A stretch of 64,000 nucleotides of DNA, taken from NCBI GenBank assembly GCA_026399755.1, contig JAPLQI010000060.1:1-64000 (forward strand). The letters are read 5' to 3'. The notes beneath the pieces were generated by a model. The model was not told the origin of the DNA, did no database searches, and saw only the letters and a program-made list of their open reading frames with translations. Positions within the stretch are counted from its first letter, which is position 1. The number at the start of each line of letters is the position of its first letter. Of the stretch, positions 44,593 to 54,284 are shown piece by piece. The stretch comes from Pseudomonadota bacterium (GTDB lineage: Bacteria; Pseudomonadota; Gammaproteobacteria; Burkholderiales; Chitinibacteraceae). The translations under genes and the position numbers were made by a program.

Positions 44593-45010
44593 AAATAACC
44601 GTAGAGAAAGACATACAAATGAATTGCGTAGGGCGGGCGTAAATTTATACGCGCTAAGCAAGTCTAAAAGACCTTTTTAGTGCCTTCGGCACGTTGATTT
44701 TGGAGCGGGTGTCCCCGCAGGGACGTTCTTTTCTTGAACGGCCAAGAAAAGAACCAAAAGAAGGCCGCCCCGACCAGCACGAAACCCCTCGTTGCGGACA
44801 ATCGAGACGGCGGCTGCGGGACTCGCTTCGCTCAAACATCCTCGCCGAAACCCCGTCCCGCTTGTTCCTCGCTTCGGCGTGCTTTAAGGGGACTTTAAAA
44901 AGCCCCATGCAAAGAGCGCGGTGGTTAAGGATTTCGTTATTTGTGGGGATAAAGCCTAAATTGCTTAGGGTAAATGGCTTGCACCCACCTTGCGGTGTTG
45001 TAATCAGTGC
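44593..45010. other. Repeat-filled gap between panB and panC
   Basis: 418 bases. A TAGGGCGGGCG half-element (about 44629-44655) leads into the third ~230-base repeat (44672-44907). The remaining 100 bases before panB carry CACCCACCTTGCGGTG. The insertion sits within what is normally a tight panB-panC pair. Confidence 0.65.
44672..44907 (+). repeat. Dispersed ~230-base intergenic repeat, copy 3
   Basis: Starts CCTTTTTAGTGCCTTCGGCA, contains TCTTTTCTTGAACGGCCAAG, GGCCGCCCCGACCAGCACGA and GCTTCGGCGTGCTT, and ends AAAAAGCCCC. Block order is the same as in the other two copies with scattered substitutions. Confidence 0.85.
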
Positions 45011-45802
45011 TTAAAAGCTATGTTCGTCAGCGGGGAAGGTCATGCCTTTCACTGCTTTTACATAGGCTTCTACTGCGGCCTGAATGCTGTGGCTGCCTGC
45101 CATAAAGTTTTTAACGAAGCGGGCTTTTTTACCTGGGTAAACGGCCAGCATATCGTGCAAGACCAGTACTTGGCCGTCGACATCAACGCCTGCGCCAATC
45201 CCGATGGTTGGGATGGTCAGTGCTTCGGTTACGGCTTTGGCCACATGGGCTGGCACCATTTCCATTAGCACAAGGGCGGCACCTGCCGCTTGGTGGGCGA
45301 GGGCGTCGCGTTTGAGCACTTCTGCGTCAAATTCGCTTTTGCCCTGTACTTTGTAGCCGCCGTATACATTGACGGATTGCGGTTGCAAGCCAATATGGGT
45401 GCAAACCGGAATACCACGATTGGCTAAGAAATCCACGGTCTCGGCCATAATCATTCCGCCTTCCAGTTTCACCATTTCAGCGCCTGCGGCCATCAGCTCG
45501 GCTGCACTGGCATAGGCTTGCTGTGGTGAAATTTGGTAGCTACCAAAGGGAAGGTCCGCCAGCACCAGCGCATCTTTGCTGCCACGTGCCACACAGCGCG
45601 TGTGGTAAACCATATCGGCAAGGCTAACGGGCAGGGTGGAGGAGTGACCTTGAATGACGTTACCAAGCGAATCGCCTATCAGCAGGATCTCTACTCCTGC
45701 ATCGTCTAACAGGCTGGCAAAGCTGGCGTCATAGCAAGTGAGCATGGTGATTTTTTGCCCAGCTTGCTTCATGTTCTGCAAGGTACTAACAGTGGTTTTC
45801 AT
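45011..45802 (-). CDS. panB: 3-methyl-2-oxobutanoate hydroxymethyltransferase
   Basis: 263 residues from the ATG at 45802 ([16 protein letters not shown]). First step of pantothenate synthesis, using methylene-tetrahydrofolate to make ketopantoate. TIM-barrel motifs: [33 protein letters not shown] (catalytic Glu/metal region), [19 protein letters not shown] and [19 protein letters not shown]. The ribosome binding site is weak. The gene follows folK by 50 bases, so folate and pantothenate genes share a transcript. Confidence 0.97.
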   Translation of the reverse strand: MKTTVSTLQNMKQAGQKITMLTCYDASFASLLDDAGVEILLIGDSLGNVIQGHSSTLPVSLADMVYHTRCVARGSKDALVLADLPFGSYQISPQQAYASAAELMAAGAEMVKLEGGMIMAETVDFLANRGIPVCTHIGLQPQSVNVYGGYKVQGKSEFDAEVLKRDALAHQAAGAALVLMEMVPAHVAKAVTEALTIPTIGIGAGVDVDGQVLVLHDMLAVYPGKKARFVKNFMAGSHSIQAAVEAYVKAVKGMTFPADEHSF

Positions 45803-45852
45803 GGTAAGGATGGTCCATGGAGGTTTGGCGTTTGTGACGCAATGCAGCAAGT

Positions 45853-46353
45853 CTACCCCAGAGACTTACTTACTGTAAGTACGGATAGTTGCTGATCGGC
45901 CACCAGAGGCAAAAAGGCACTGGCTAGCCCTAGGCCGGGGATGAGGATATCGGGGGCGATTTCGGTGAGCGGGCGCAATACAAAGGCCCTTTGCTGCATG
46001 CGCGGATGTGGCACGATCAGGTGATCTTGCACAATGATTGCATCACCATATAGCAGCAGATCCAAGTCCAAGGTGCGTGGCGCATCTTGAAAAGTGCGCT
46101 GCCGCCCGCATTCGGCTTCGATGGCGAGTAGGGCTTTGAGCAGTGCTGCGGCGCTAAGAGTGGTTTCTAGCTTGGCGACGGCATTAACAAAATCAGGCTG
46201 ATCGGTGTAGCCGATGGCGCTGCTGCTATAAAAGCTGGATTGTTGTAATAGCTGGATTTCTGGCAGCTTGGCGAGTAAATCTAAAGCGTGCTGCAACTGC
46301 AAAACAGGCTGGCCCAGATTTGCACCCAGCGCGATAAAAGCGACCGTAGTCAT
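45853..46353 (-). CDS. folK: 6-hydroxymethyl-7,8-dihydropterin pyrophosphokinase
   Basis: 166 residues from the ATG at 46353 ([16 protein letters not shown]); an ATG at 46365 is the alternative. It transfers pyrophosphate from ATP in folate synthesis. Conserved [33 protein letters not shown] (seen in parts; the [11 protein letters not shown] block is diagnostic, with the two magnesium Asp) and [15 protein letters not shown]. It lies between pcnB and panB, the usual betaproteobacterial order, but a 364-base spacer separates it from pcnB. Confidence 0.96.
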   Translation of the reverse strand: MTTVAFIALGANLGQPVLQLQHALDLLAKLPEIQLLQQSSFYSSSAIGYTDQPDFVNAVAKLETTLSAAALLKALLAIEAECGRQRTFQDAPRTLDLDLLLYGDAIIVQDHLIVPHPRMQQRAFVLRPLTEIAPDILIPGLGLASAFLPLVADQQLSVLTVSKSLG

Positions 46354-46717
46354 TGGGGTGTCCATTGCATATTGCTAAAAAAACAGAAACCTAAAACCTG
46401 AGGTCTGTAGACACAGATAACACCAAGCTTAAAAGCAGAACACAGGGAAGTCATAAAAACGAGGTCAAGGTTTGATTCAACTCGACGATTTTAGTGGTTT
46501 AGCTGTGAAACGCTGAGTTTCATAAGAAAGCAGGTTTTTATATTGGCTTTGCTATCTCTTTATACGGGGCTAATTGAAATAACTATCCTTTAGATAGAAC
46601 CGTTGATACTTGTAGGGCGGGTGAAACCCGCGGGGTGCACCCACCCTACAAATCAGAGAAGTGAATACGAGCAAAGTCCTAAGACGCTTTGAGGCTCAAG
46701 ATTTGGGTTTTACTTAA
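46354..46717. other. Spacer between pcnB and folK with a palindromic repeat
   Basis: 364 bases with no supported gene. It carries a compact TAGGGCGGGTG palindrome at 46611-46650 and a short degenerate stretch with CACAGATAACACC near 46420. Part of it must hold a folK promoter if pcnB transcription ends here. Confidence 0.55.
46611..46650. repeat. TAGGGCGGGTG palindromic repeat, compact form
   Basis: TGTAGGGCGGGTGAAACCCG at the left arm faces GGTGCACCCACCCTACA, giving an imperfect 17-base dyad with a very short loop. Confidence 0.75.
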
Positions 46718-48037
46718 CTATTCGCCTTTCGGGCCGCTGGGTTTACGGCGACGGCGTTTCTTGGCTGGTGCACTGGCTGCAGGTTTGCCGTTGTCGGCAG
46801 CAGCGGTCATGAGTGCTGCGCGTGCATCTTCGTCGGCGTTTTGGAAGCGAGTCCACCAGTCCCCTAGCGATTTTTCGACCATACCGCATTCGGCACGCAG
46901 TATCAAAAAGTCGTAAGCGGCACGGAAGCGTTGTTGCTCCATTAAACGCCATGGGCGAGTGCCCACACGTTGCTCAAAGCGCGGCTGCAATAGCCAGATT
47001 TCTTTCATGGCCGCACCATAGCGATTTGGAATCGCCATGCGTTTTTGTACCGTGCTTTCCACATTATTCATGGCTTCAACAAGAGCAGGAACTGGGTATT
47101 CACCGGCGGCTTGGCGTTTAATCCAATCGGCTTCTACTTCATGCCAAAGCAGCGCGGCAAAAATATAACCAGCGGAGACCGGTTTATCTTCGTTAATGCG
47201 CTGATCGGTGCTCTCTAAAGCTTTACGCAAGAAGGCGGTGGTCTCTGGCTTGGAGAGTTGCTTTTCTAAAAGCGGAAACAGCTGCTTATGCAGGCCATTT
47301 TCACGCAATGCCATCAGGCAGGCCCATGCGCTGCCGGACAACAGCAGCTTCATCATTTCATCAAATAAACGCGCTGATGGAATGTTTTCCAATAGCTTGG
47401 CGTGAATCAGAATCGGTGTTTTGGTGGCCGGAGCAATCGTTAAACCCAGCTTGGCCGAAAGACGAATGGCGCGCAGCATACGCACCGGATCTTCGCGGTA
47501 GCGTACTTCTGGGTCGCCAATAATGGCGAGGCGTTTGTTTTCTAGATCGGCCACGCCATGATGGAAATCTAAAATTTCCTCGGTGCGCGGGTTGTAATAC
47601 AGCGCGTTGACGGTGAAATCACGGCGGGAAGCATCTTCTTCAATCGCGCCATAGGCGTTGTCGCGCAGGATGCGGCCACTGGCATCGGTTGGGGCTTCGC
47701 TGGCGCCGCGAAAGGTGGTGACTTCGATGATTTCTTCACCAAAGGGCACATGCACAATGCGAAAGCGGCGGCCAATAATGCGCGAGCGGTGAAATACATG
47801 TCGGACTTGTTCTGGTGTGGCGCTGGTGGCCACATCAAAATCTTTGGGCGATTTATCTAGCATCAAATCGCGTACTGCGCCGCCGACGATATAGGCTTCA
47901 AAGCCAGCATCTTGCAAGCGGTCACACACTTTGAGTGCACCAGAATGAAGTTGGTCTCGGCGAATGCCGTAGTGTTTGGCGTGAAGCACACGTTTGCCTG
48001 GGCGGCGTAAAACTTTGCCGATCAATTTGCGAATCAT
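46718..48037 (-). CDS. pcnB: Poly(A) polymerase I
   Basis: 439 residues from the ATG at 48037 (MIRKLIGKVLRRPGKRV). It adds poly(A) tails that promote RNA decay. Nucleotidyltransferase motif AYIVGGAVRDLMLDKSPKDF with the paired Asp, HVFHRSRIIGRRFRIVHV, RREDPVRMLRAIRLSAKLG-type RNA-binding motif (as YREDPVRMLRAIRL), and a basic tail AKKRRRRKPSGPKG typical of PAP I rather than the CCA-adding enzyme. The in-frame extension to 48097 has no good ribosome binding site. Confidence 0.96.
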   Translation of the reverse strand: MIRKLIGKVLRRPGKRVLHAKHYGIRRDQLHSGALKVCDRLQDAGFEAYIVGGAVRDLMLDKSPKDFDVATSATPEQVRHVFHRSRIIGRRFRIVHVPFGEEIIEVTTFRGASEAPTDASGRILRDNAYGAIEEDASRRDFTVNALYYNPRTEEILDFHHGVADLENKRLAIIGDPEVRYREDPVRMLRAIRLSAKLGLTIAPATKTPILIHAKLLENIPSARLFDEMMKLLLSGSAWACLMALRENGLHKQLFPLLEKQLSKPETTAFLRKALESTDQRINEDKPVSAGYIFAALLWHEVEADWIKRQAAGEYPVPALVEAMNNVESTVQKRMAIPNRYGAAMKEIWLLQPRFEQRVGTRPWRLMEQQRFRAAYDFLILRAECGMVEKSLGDWWTRFQNADEDARAALMTAAADNGKPAASAPAKKRRRRKPSGPKGE

Positions 48038-48271
48038 TTTTGAACCAGTTTTTGAACCAAGTAAGTGCGAAGTGCGGAAGAGGCGTATCGACGGCATTAT
48101 ACAGACCTTGGCAGCGATGTCAGACGCACGATGCCCTCTCTGGCAAAAGTTTTATTCTTCATAAAACGTTCATTAAGGCTGTGCTGGATATTTTTATTCT
48201 ATCTGTAACTATGCATGGGGCGATAAATCACTAATGATTTGCCGTCACTAATCTTAACCCGAGCTTGCAGC

Positions 48272-49099
48272 ATGCCTACTTATTCATACCGCCTTGTGAA
48301 TGTCTTTGCTGAAAATATTTTTGCAGGTAATCCGCTCGCGGTGTTTACCGATGCCACAGGTTTGGATGAGCAGACCATGCAATTATTAGCGGCCCAGCTG
48401 AATTTATCCGAAACCACCTTTGTTTTCCCTTCAAGCGTGGCGAGTGCCAAAGTAAGAATTTTCACCCCGATAAATGAAATGCCCTTTGCTGGACACCCCA
48501 GCTTAGGCACTGCGGCGGTGATACGCGGCCAGCATAATGAAGTCAGTTTAGAGCTTAAAGCTGGGGTGATTCCTGTCCGCTTTGATGGTGATGTTGCCAC
48601 GCTGACAGCTAATGTTGCTACTTACCGCGCTGGTCCATCTTTATCTGATTTAGCCCCAGCCTTGGGCCTACCTTTAAGTGCTTTTGCTGGGGATGCTTTA
48701 TTCGTGGATAGCGGCACAGAGCAGTTGATTATTCCTTTAGCAAGCGCCGCTGATGTGATGGCTTGCCAGCCTGCATCGCATTTGTTTCGCGATGTGGTGC
48801 TGCAAGGGCGCAACCGTGATGGCACGCTGGTTTGGGCTTGGCAGGATGGCGAGGTGATTGCCCGTTATTTTTGGTCGCAGCACGGGCAGATTGTGGAAGA
48901 CAACGGCACAGGTTCGGCTTGCGCAAACCTTGGTGCATATTTGTTGAAACAAGGCGTCAATCTGCCTTTTACCGCGACGATGATTCAAGGCCACAAAGCG
49001 GGCCGTCTGGCGCATCTGCGTTTGAGTATCACCGCCGATGGCCGAGTAGAAGTCGGCGGGCGAGTGGTGGATGTGGGGCGCGGGGAGTTTGATCTTTAG
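48272..49099 (+). CDS. PhzF-family epimerase/isomerase-like protein
   Basis: 275 residues from the ATG at 48272 (MPTYSYRLVNVFAENIFAGN). It is a two-lobed diaminopimelate-epimerase-like fold with the PhzF marks NPLAVF, SETTFVFPS (catalytic Glu), FTPINEMPFAGHPSLGTA and EDNGTGSACANLGAYL. No phenazine or other pathway genes are adjacent, so the substrate is unknown. The start is divergent from pcnB. Confidence 0.93.
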   Translation: MPTYSYRLVNVFAENIFAGNPLAVFTDATGLDEQTMQLLAAQLNLSETTFVFPSSVASAKVRIFTPINEMPFAGHPSLGTAAVIRGQHNEVSLELKAGVIPVRFDGDVATLTANVATYRAGPSLSDLAPALGLPLSAFAGDALFVDSGTEQLIIPLASAADVMACQPASHLFRDVVLQGRNRDGTLVWAWQDGEVIARYFWSQHGQIVEDNGTGSACANLGAYLLKQGVNLPFTATMIQGHKAGRLAHLRLSITADGRVEVGGRVVDVGRGEFDL

Positions 49100-49199
49100 G
49101 ATGGGGGCATTATTAACCTCCCACTTCTGAAACGCCGTCATTCCCGCTTGCCTTTGGTGGTAATCCAGCGGCGCTACTGTTATTCATTTAAACCGGATA

Positions 49200-49230
49200 T
49201 AGGCATGAAATAGCTCATATTTCATGCCTA
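49200..49230. other. Perfect stem-loop upstream of the carboxypeptidase gene
   Basis: TAGGCATGAAAT-AGCTCAT-ATTTCATGCCTA: 12-base stem and 7-base loop between the PhzF-like gene and dacC. It has no T-run. It may be an RNA-stability hairpin or an operator. Confidence 0.5.
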
Positions 49231-49360
49231 CGTAATTACCAGTATAAATATGGGCAAATTATTACCTCAAAGATATTGCTTAATATCTGAGAGATTGGCC
49301 ATATCCGCTGCTGCTTGCCTTTATAATCGTATTTTTCTAAGCCCTCACACACTGCCAGCC

Positions 49361-50506
49361 ATGATCTCCCGTCTTGCTACACCCGCTCTTATTCTTTCCC
49401 TTTTAATTGCGACCTCTGCACAGGCTTTCGTACCGCCAGTGCCGGATATTGCTGCAAAGGCCTATTTACTCACTGATTTTCAAAGTGGCATTCAGCTCGC
49501 TGGGCGTGATCCGGAGATGCGTGTAGAGCCCGCTTCTTTGACCAAGCTGATGACGGCTTATCTCACTTTTAAATTTGTGAAAGAAGGTAAGTTAAAGCTG
49601 GATCAGCAGCTCACCGTTTCGGATAAAGGCTGGCGCACCGAAGGCTCGCGCATGTTCCTTGATCCTAAAAAGCCGGTCACTGTGGATGATTTGATCAAGG
49701 GCATGATCGTGCAAAGTGGTAACGACGCTTGCGTCACACTGGCCGAAGCCATGGCCGGTAGCGAAGAAGTCTTTGCCCAGCTGATGACGCGTGAAGCCAA
49801 GCGCCTAGGCATGAATGGCACTAACTTTAAAAATAGTACTGGCCTACCAGACCCCGATCACTATATGACCGTGGGCGATTTGGCCAAGCTGGCTGCCGCC
49901 ATCATTCATGATTTCCCCGAGTTTTATCCTATCTACTCGATGAAAGAATTCGCTTACAACAATATCAAACAGCCTAACCGCAATCTGCTGCTGTACCGCG
50001 ATCCTTTTGTGGATGGTATGAAGACGGGCCACACCGAGAGTGCTGGTTATAATCTAGTGGCTTCAACCAAGCGCGATGGGCGTCGTTTGATTTCGGTTGT
50101 TGTTGGGACTGCTAGCGATGAAATCCGCGCGAGCGAGTCGAGCAAACTACTGAACTGGGGCATTCAGTTCCAGGAAACACCGCGTCTATATGCTGCTAAG
50201 CAAGCGGTTTCAAATGTGGCTGTTTGGAAAGGCAAGGCCGATAAGCTTAATGTGGGCTTTTTAGAAGACCGCTTTATTACTGTGGGCCGTGGCGATGCTA
50301 AAAACCTGAAAATGGCCTTTACCAGCACCCAGCCTTTGATTGCCCCAATTAAAGTGGGCCAGAATGTAGGTAAATTGGCGGTGAGCTTAAATGGTAAGCA
50401 ACTGGTCGAATTGCCGGTAGTGGCCTTGGAAGCCGTGCCCGAAGCCAATATCTTTGGCCGCGCATGGGATTCAATCCGCATGTGGTTTAAATCGATTTTT
50501 GCTTGA
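49361..50506 (+). CDS. dacC: D-alanyl-D-alanine carboxypeptidase, PBP5/6 type
   Basis: 381 residues from the ATG at 49361. Signal peptide with cleavage after SAQA. Serine active-site motifs PASLTKLMT (SxxK), QSGNDAC (SxN) and DGMKTGHTESAGYN (KTG). A C-terminal beta domain (about 280-365) ends in a short amphipathic segment (SIRMWFKSIF) that anchors PBP5-type enzymes to the periplasmic face of the inner membrane. It trims the terminal D-Ala of peptidoglycan. The next gene is a D-amino-acid aminotransferase that could use the released D-Ala. dacA is an equally valid name. Confidence 0.95.
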   Translation: MISRLATPALILSLLIATSAQAFVPPVPDIAAKAYLLTDFQSGIQLAGRDPEMRVEPASLTKLMTAYLTFKFVKEGKLKLDQQLTVSDKGWRTEGSRMFLDPKKPVTVDDLIKGMIVQSGNDACVTLAEAMAGSEEVFAQLMTREAKRLGMNGTNFKNSTGLPDPDHYMTVGDLAKLAAAIIHDFPEFYPIYSMKEFAYNNIKQPNRNLLLYRDPFVDGMKTGHTESAGYNLVASTKRDGRRLISVVVGTASDEIRASESSKLLNWGIQFQETPRLYAAKQAVSNVAVWKGKADKLNVGFLEDRFITVGRGDAKNLKMAFTSTQPLIAPIKVGQNVGKLAVSLNGKQLVELPVVALEAVPEANIFGRAWDSIRMWFKSIFA

Positions 50507-50525
50507 TTTAGGCACGATGGCTTTA

Positions 50526-50643
50526 AAACCCACGTCTTGAACCACGGAGCACACAGAGAACACGGAGTTTCACGGAGAAAACCTTGAGGGTTTTCCTCTT
50601 TTTAACTTGTCGTTTTTCTCCGTGCTCTCCGTGTTAAAGATTT
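50526..50643 (+). repeat. CACGGAG-type dispersed repeat, copy 2
   Basis: Contains GTCTTGAACCACGGAGCACA, CAGAGAACACGGAGTTTCAC and, after a TTGAGGGTTTTCC spacer, the inverted TTTTTCTCCGTGCTCTCCGTG. The whole can fold back on itself. The first half matches the reverse complement of 23407-23474. Confidence 0.75.
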
Positions 50644-50673
50644 ATGGTTTTTTTTAGTAGGGAGGAGCGCTTT

Positions 50674-51549
50674 ATGGATTTCCCCGCACTCACAGGTTTT
50701 CTAAATGGTCGCTTTGCGCCATTGGCCGATTTGCAGATTTCTGTTTTAGATCGCGGATTTTTGTTTGGTGATGGCATCTATGAAGCAATCCCTGTCTACA
50801 ACCGCCATCCTTTAAGGCTGACCGAACATCTGCGCCGCTTGGCAAGCAGTTTGGCGGCGATTAATATGCCCAACCCTTATATGGGGGCTGAATGGGCCAG
50901 CTTGATTCAAGAGCTGATTGATCAGCAAAGCTTTGTAGACCAAAGCATCTATGTGCAAATCACCCGTGGCCCTGCTTTTCCGCGCAATCATGCTTTTCCC
51001 GCCACGACCGAGCCGACGGTATTTATGTTTGCCGATGAATTATTGCCACCCACAAGCGAGGCGGTTGCAAAAGGCGTGGCGGCGGTGGCTAGCGACGATA
51101 TTCGCTGGCAGCGTTGTAATATCAAGGCGATATCTCTGCTGGCTAATGTTTTACTCAAGCAGCAGGCCGTGGATGCTGGCGTGGCGGAAACGATTCTTTT
51201 TCGGGATGGCCTCTTGATAGAAGGCGCATCCAGCAACATCTTAGTGGTGAAAGACGGCGTGTTACTTGCCCCACCCCCTAGCCATTTAATGCTGACGGGT
51301 ATTACTTATGACTTGGTAATAGAACTTGCCAAGCAGCATAATATGCCGCTTGAGATTCGTTCGATTAGTGAGTCTGAAGCTAGGCTTGCGGATGAAATCT
51401 GGCTAACTTCTTCATCCAAAGAAGTGCTGGCGGTGGTGAGTTTAGATGGCCAAGTTGTTGGCACAGGCCTGCCGGGGCCGCTGTATCAAGCCATGTATGG
51501 CTATTTTCAAGTATTTAAAAACGAGGCAATGCGCCTCGGTGTAGAGTAA
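50674..51549 (+). CDS. dat: D-amino-acid (D-alanine) aminotransferase, class IV
   Basis: 291 residues from the ATG at 50674, supported by GGAGGAG 7 bases upstream. Fold-type-IV PLP enzyme: LDRGFLFGDGIYEAIPVYN, PLP Lys in NIKAISLLANVL, EGASSNILVV and LTSSSKEVLAV. This pattern is closest to D-alanine transaminase, although IlvE and aminodeoxychorismate lyase share the fold. Its position between a D-Ala carboxypeptidase and lipoate genes is a common betaproteobacterial order. Confidence 0.9.
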   Translation: MDFPALTGFLNGRFAPLADLQISVLDRGFLFGDGIYEAIPVYNRHPLRLTEHLRRLASSLAAINMPNPYMGAEWASLIQELIDQQSFVDQSIYVQITRGPAFPRNHAFPATTEPTVFMFADELLPPTSEAVAKGVAAVASDDIRWQRCNIKAISLLANVLLKQQAVDAGVAETILFRDGLLIEGASSNILVVKDGVLLAPPPSHLMLTGITYDLVIELAKQHNMPLEIRSISESEARLADEIWLTSSSKEVLAVVSLDGQVVGTGLPGPLYQAMYGYFQVFKNEAMRLGVE

Positions 51550-51564
51550 AAAAGGGTTTAAATA

Positions 51565-51852
51565 ATGAGTCAAGACGCGCCCAATCTAGCCGATTTAGTT
51601 GAGTTTCCGGCTGAGCTGCCAATGAAGGCGATCAGCCATAAAGATGTGCCGCATGATGAGTTTCATGCCGCTGTGAAAGAGCTGGCGGTATTACATATCA
51701 CTGCGTTTAAAGAAGAATGGATTTCGGTACGCACCAGCAGTGGTGGCAGCTTTGTTTCGGTCACGCTATCGGCCACTTACCAATCTGCTGACGAAGTGAA
51801 TGCGCTCGATACTGCTTTACGCGCCCATCCGCTCGTGAAGATGGTGATGTGA
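51565..51852 (+). CDS. ybeD: YbeD-family (DUF493) small protein
   Basis: 95 residues of the DUF493 fold: LVEFPAELPMKAISHKDVP near the N-terminus, SGGSFVSVTLSATYQSADE, and HPLVKMVM at the end. Ferredoxin-like, ACT-related domain of unclear role, conserved immediately upstream of lipB. It ends exactly where lipB begins (TGA followed by GTG). Confidence 0.93.
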   Translation: MSQDAPNLADLVEFPAELPMKAISHKDVPHDEFHAAVKELAVLHITAFKEEWISVRTSSGGSFVSVTLSATYQSADEVNALDTALRAHPLVKMVM

Positions 51853-52503
51853 GTGCCTGAACTCATTATTAAACAGCTGGGCATGCTTGAATACGAGCCA
51901 ACTTGGCGGGCCATGCAGGCATTCACCGAGAGCCGCGATGCCGATACGCCTGATGAAGTGTGGCTAGTCGAGCATCCGCCGGTTTACACCCAAGGCCAAG
52001 CAGGCAAGCCTGAACATCTGATTGCCGCCACCAGCATTCCTGTTGTGCAAATCGATCGAGGCGGGCAGATTACTTACCACGGCCCGGGCCAAGTAGTGGC
52101 CTATGTGCTGCTGGATTTACGCCGTAATGGCTTGGGTGTGCGCGAGCTGGTCAGAAAACTAGAGCAATCTGTAATAGATACCCTAGCTGATTTTGGCGTA
52201 GTGGCTTACGGCAAGGTCGATGCACCCGGCGTGTATGTGAATCCGGAAATGGGTGAAGCAAAAATTGCTTCCTTAGGATTGCGGATACGTAAGGGCTGTA
52301 GCTACCACGGCTTAGCGCTGAATGTGAATATGGATTTAACGCCATTTGATTGGATTAATCCCTGCGGCTACGCCGGTATGCGCGTGACTCAGCTGAGTGA
52401 TTTCGCCAGTGATGCGACATCGGCCGCAATTGCCGGTAAACTTGCCGAAAAAATAGCCTACCAGATCAAACCCTTAACCGAAGTAGGGGTATTGGCGCTT
52501 TAA
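51853..52503 (+). CDS. lipB: Octanoyltransferase
   Basis: 216 residues with a GTG start directly after the ybeD stop. It moves octanoyl from ACP to lipoyl domains. Motifs: [20 protein letters not shown], the catalytic Lys in [12 protein letters not shown] and the Cys in [13 protein letters not shown]. The first residues [17 protein letters not shown] match the family, so the GTG is accepted. Confidence 0.97.
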   Translation: MPELIIKQLGMLEYEPTWRAMQAFTESRDADTPDEVWLVEHPPVYTQGQAGKPEHLIAATSIPVVQIDRGGQITYHGPGQVVAYVLLDLRRNGLGVRELVRKLEQSVIDTLADFGVVAYGKVDAPGVYVNPEMGEAKIASLGLRIRKGCSYHGLALNVNMDLTPFDWINPCGYAGMRVTQLSDFASDATSAAIAGKLAEKIAYQIKPLTEVGVLAL

Positions 52504-52566
52504 AAATGCGGCGAAGCCATGCCCCGTTTTTCAAATGCCTCTACCTTACTCAGCTAGCGATCAGCC

Positions 52567-53535
52567 ATGACTCAAGACACTAAACAGCCATCGAAAGAAG
52601 TGGGCGTTAAGCTCAAGGGCGAAGCCAAAACTGCTCGCATCCCCATTAAGATTGTGCAGCTTGATCAGCGCATCAAAAAGCCCGATTGGATACGTGTACA
52701 AGCGCCATCTTTAAATGGCCGCTTTGGTGAAATCAAGCAAATTCTGCGTAGCCAAAAGCTGCACACCGTGTGTGAAGAAGCCGCCTGTCCTAATATTGGC
52801 GAATGCTTCGGCAAAGGCACGGCCACCTTTATGATCATGGGTGACATCTGTACCCGTCGCTGCCCGTTTTGCGATGTAGGCCATGGCCGCCCTAATCCGC
52901 TCGATGCGCAAGAACCCGTGCATTTGGGCGAAACCATTGCTGCGCTTAAGCTTAAATACGTGGTGATTACTTCGGTCGATCGCGATGATTTACGTGATGG
53001 TGGTGCACAGCATTTTGTAGATTGCATTACTCAATCGCGCCTGCAATCGCCTAGCACTCAGGTTGAAGTCTTGGTGCCCGATTTCCGTGGTCGTTTAGAT
53101 GTGGCGCTGGATTTATTTGCCAATGCTCTACCTGATGTCTTGAACCACAATCTGGAAACCGCTCCCCGTCTGTATAAACAAGCGCGCCCAGGCTCGGATT
53201 ACCAGCATTCCTTAGATTTATTGAAGCGCTTTAAAGCCATGTACCCTGATGTGCGGACCAAATCCGGCATTATGGTGGGCCTTGGCGAAACCGATGAAGA
53301 AGTGATCCAAGTGATGCACGATCTACGTGCCCACGATGTAGACATGATCACCATCGGCCAATACCTGCAACCTACCGCCACCGGCCACCTGCCAGTGCTG
53401 CGTTATGTGCACCCCGATCAATTCAAAGTGTTTGAAAAACTCGCTTACGAGATTGGCTTTAAACACGCTGCCGTAGGCGCAATGGTGCGATCGAGCTACC
53501 ATGCAGATGAGCAAGCGCACGGCGCAGGGGTTTAA
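52567..53535 (+). CDS. lipA: Lipoyl synthase
   Basis: 322 residues. A radical SAM enzyme that inserts two sulfurs into octanoyl groups. The auxiliary cluster is [12 protein letters not shown] and the SAM cluster [22 protein letters not shown] and [12 protein letters not shown] follow. Both clusters are intact. An [10 protein letters not shown]-terminus is typical. It is 63 bases after lipB and ends in a terminator. Confidence 0.98.
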   Translation: MTQDTKQPSKEVGVKLKGEAKTARIPIKIVQLDQRIKKPDWIRVQAPSLNGRFGEIKQILRSQKLHTVCEEAACPNIGECFGKGTATFMIMGDICTRRCPFCDVGHGRPNPLDAQEPVHLGETIAALKLKYVVITSVDRDDLRDGGAQHFVDCITQSRLQSPSTQVEVLVPDFRGRLDVALDLFANALPDVLNHNLETAPRLYKQARPGSDYQHSLDLLKRFKAMYPDVRTKSGIMVGLGETDEEVIQVMHDLRAHDVDMITIGQYLQPTATGHLPVLRYVHPDQFKVFEKLAYEIGFKHAAVGAMVRSSYHADEQAHGAGV

Positions 53536-53549
53536 TCCTCGCCAGCTTT

Positions 53550-53583
53550 AAAAACGTCACCCAGTGCAGGTGGCGTTTTTTTT
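53550..53583 (+). terminator. Intrinsic terminator of the lipoate gene cluster
   Basis: AAAAACGTCACC-CAGTGCA-GGTGGCGTTTTTTTT: a 12-base stem with one G-T pair and a long T-run, 14 bases past lipA. Confidence 0.9.
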
Positions 53584-53660
53584 CGCCCTTAGATTAATCT
53601 GACTCAACGCTTGCATCAGCGAAGCTGCGTAAAATCAGCATTTTGGTTCGGGCAAACATC

Positions 53661-54128
53661 ATGATACTCAATAGCTACGCAATACTTCGCGCCGTGCATG
53701 TGGTCTCTGTATTGCTCTGGATAGGAGGTGTGGCTTTTGTCACGCTGGTGCTGCTGCCTGCATTGCGCCGCCATCAGCAGGATTACGCCACCTTTGAGCT
53801 GCTTGAGCATCGCTTTGGCAATCAGGCCAAGCTGATGACGCAGCTGGCGATGTTGTCGGGTGTGGCAATGTTGTGGCTGACGGATAGTTGGAGCCGCCTA
53901 TTAGACAGTTGGTGGCTGTGGGCGATGATCATCACTTGGGCGGTGTTTACGCTGATGCTGTTTGTGCTGGAACCCTTCGTAATTCACCGCTGGCTGCACC
54001 GGCGTGCTCAGCAAGATCCACAAGGCACATTGCGGCTGTTACAGAACTTACATTACGCCCTGCTGGCTTTGGGCCTGATTGCTACATTTGGTGGTGTGCT
54101 AGGTGCGCATGGCGGGGCGTGGTTTTGA
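53661..54128 (+). CDS. CopD-like four-helix membrane protein
   Basis: 155 residues from the ATG at 53661. Four hydrophobic helices (about 5-30, 55-75, 83-108 and 130-150); the first carries HVVSVLLWIGGVAFVTLVL, resembling the copper-resistance CopD/YebZ family helix with its conserved His. Copper or haem handling is possible but only the general family can be supported. No other metal gene adjoins. Confidence 0.7.
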   Translation: MILNSYAILRAVHVVSVLLWIGGVAFVTLVLLPALRRHQQDYATFELLEHRFGNQAKLMTQLAMLSGVAMLWLTDSWSRLLDSWWLWAMIITWAVFTLMLFVLEPFVIHRWLHRRAQQDPQGTLRLLQNLHYALLALGLIATFGGVLGAHGGAWF

Positions 54129-54284
54129 GGAGTTTGGAGCAGCGCTTAGCCGCAGACGTAACCCGCGATTCAGGAGTGGCAAGCAGGGTGGTTATTGAGT
54201 AGGTGGTCTGTGCTTGGCTGCACAGCTCCGCGCGGGTTGCTAAAGCTAACTCGCCCTAGCGCTGCCACGCAATAATTTAATCAT

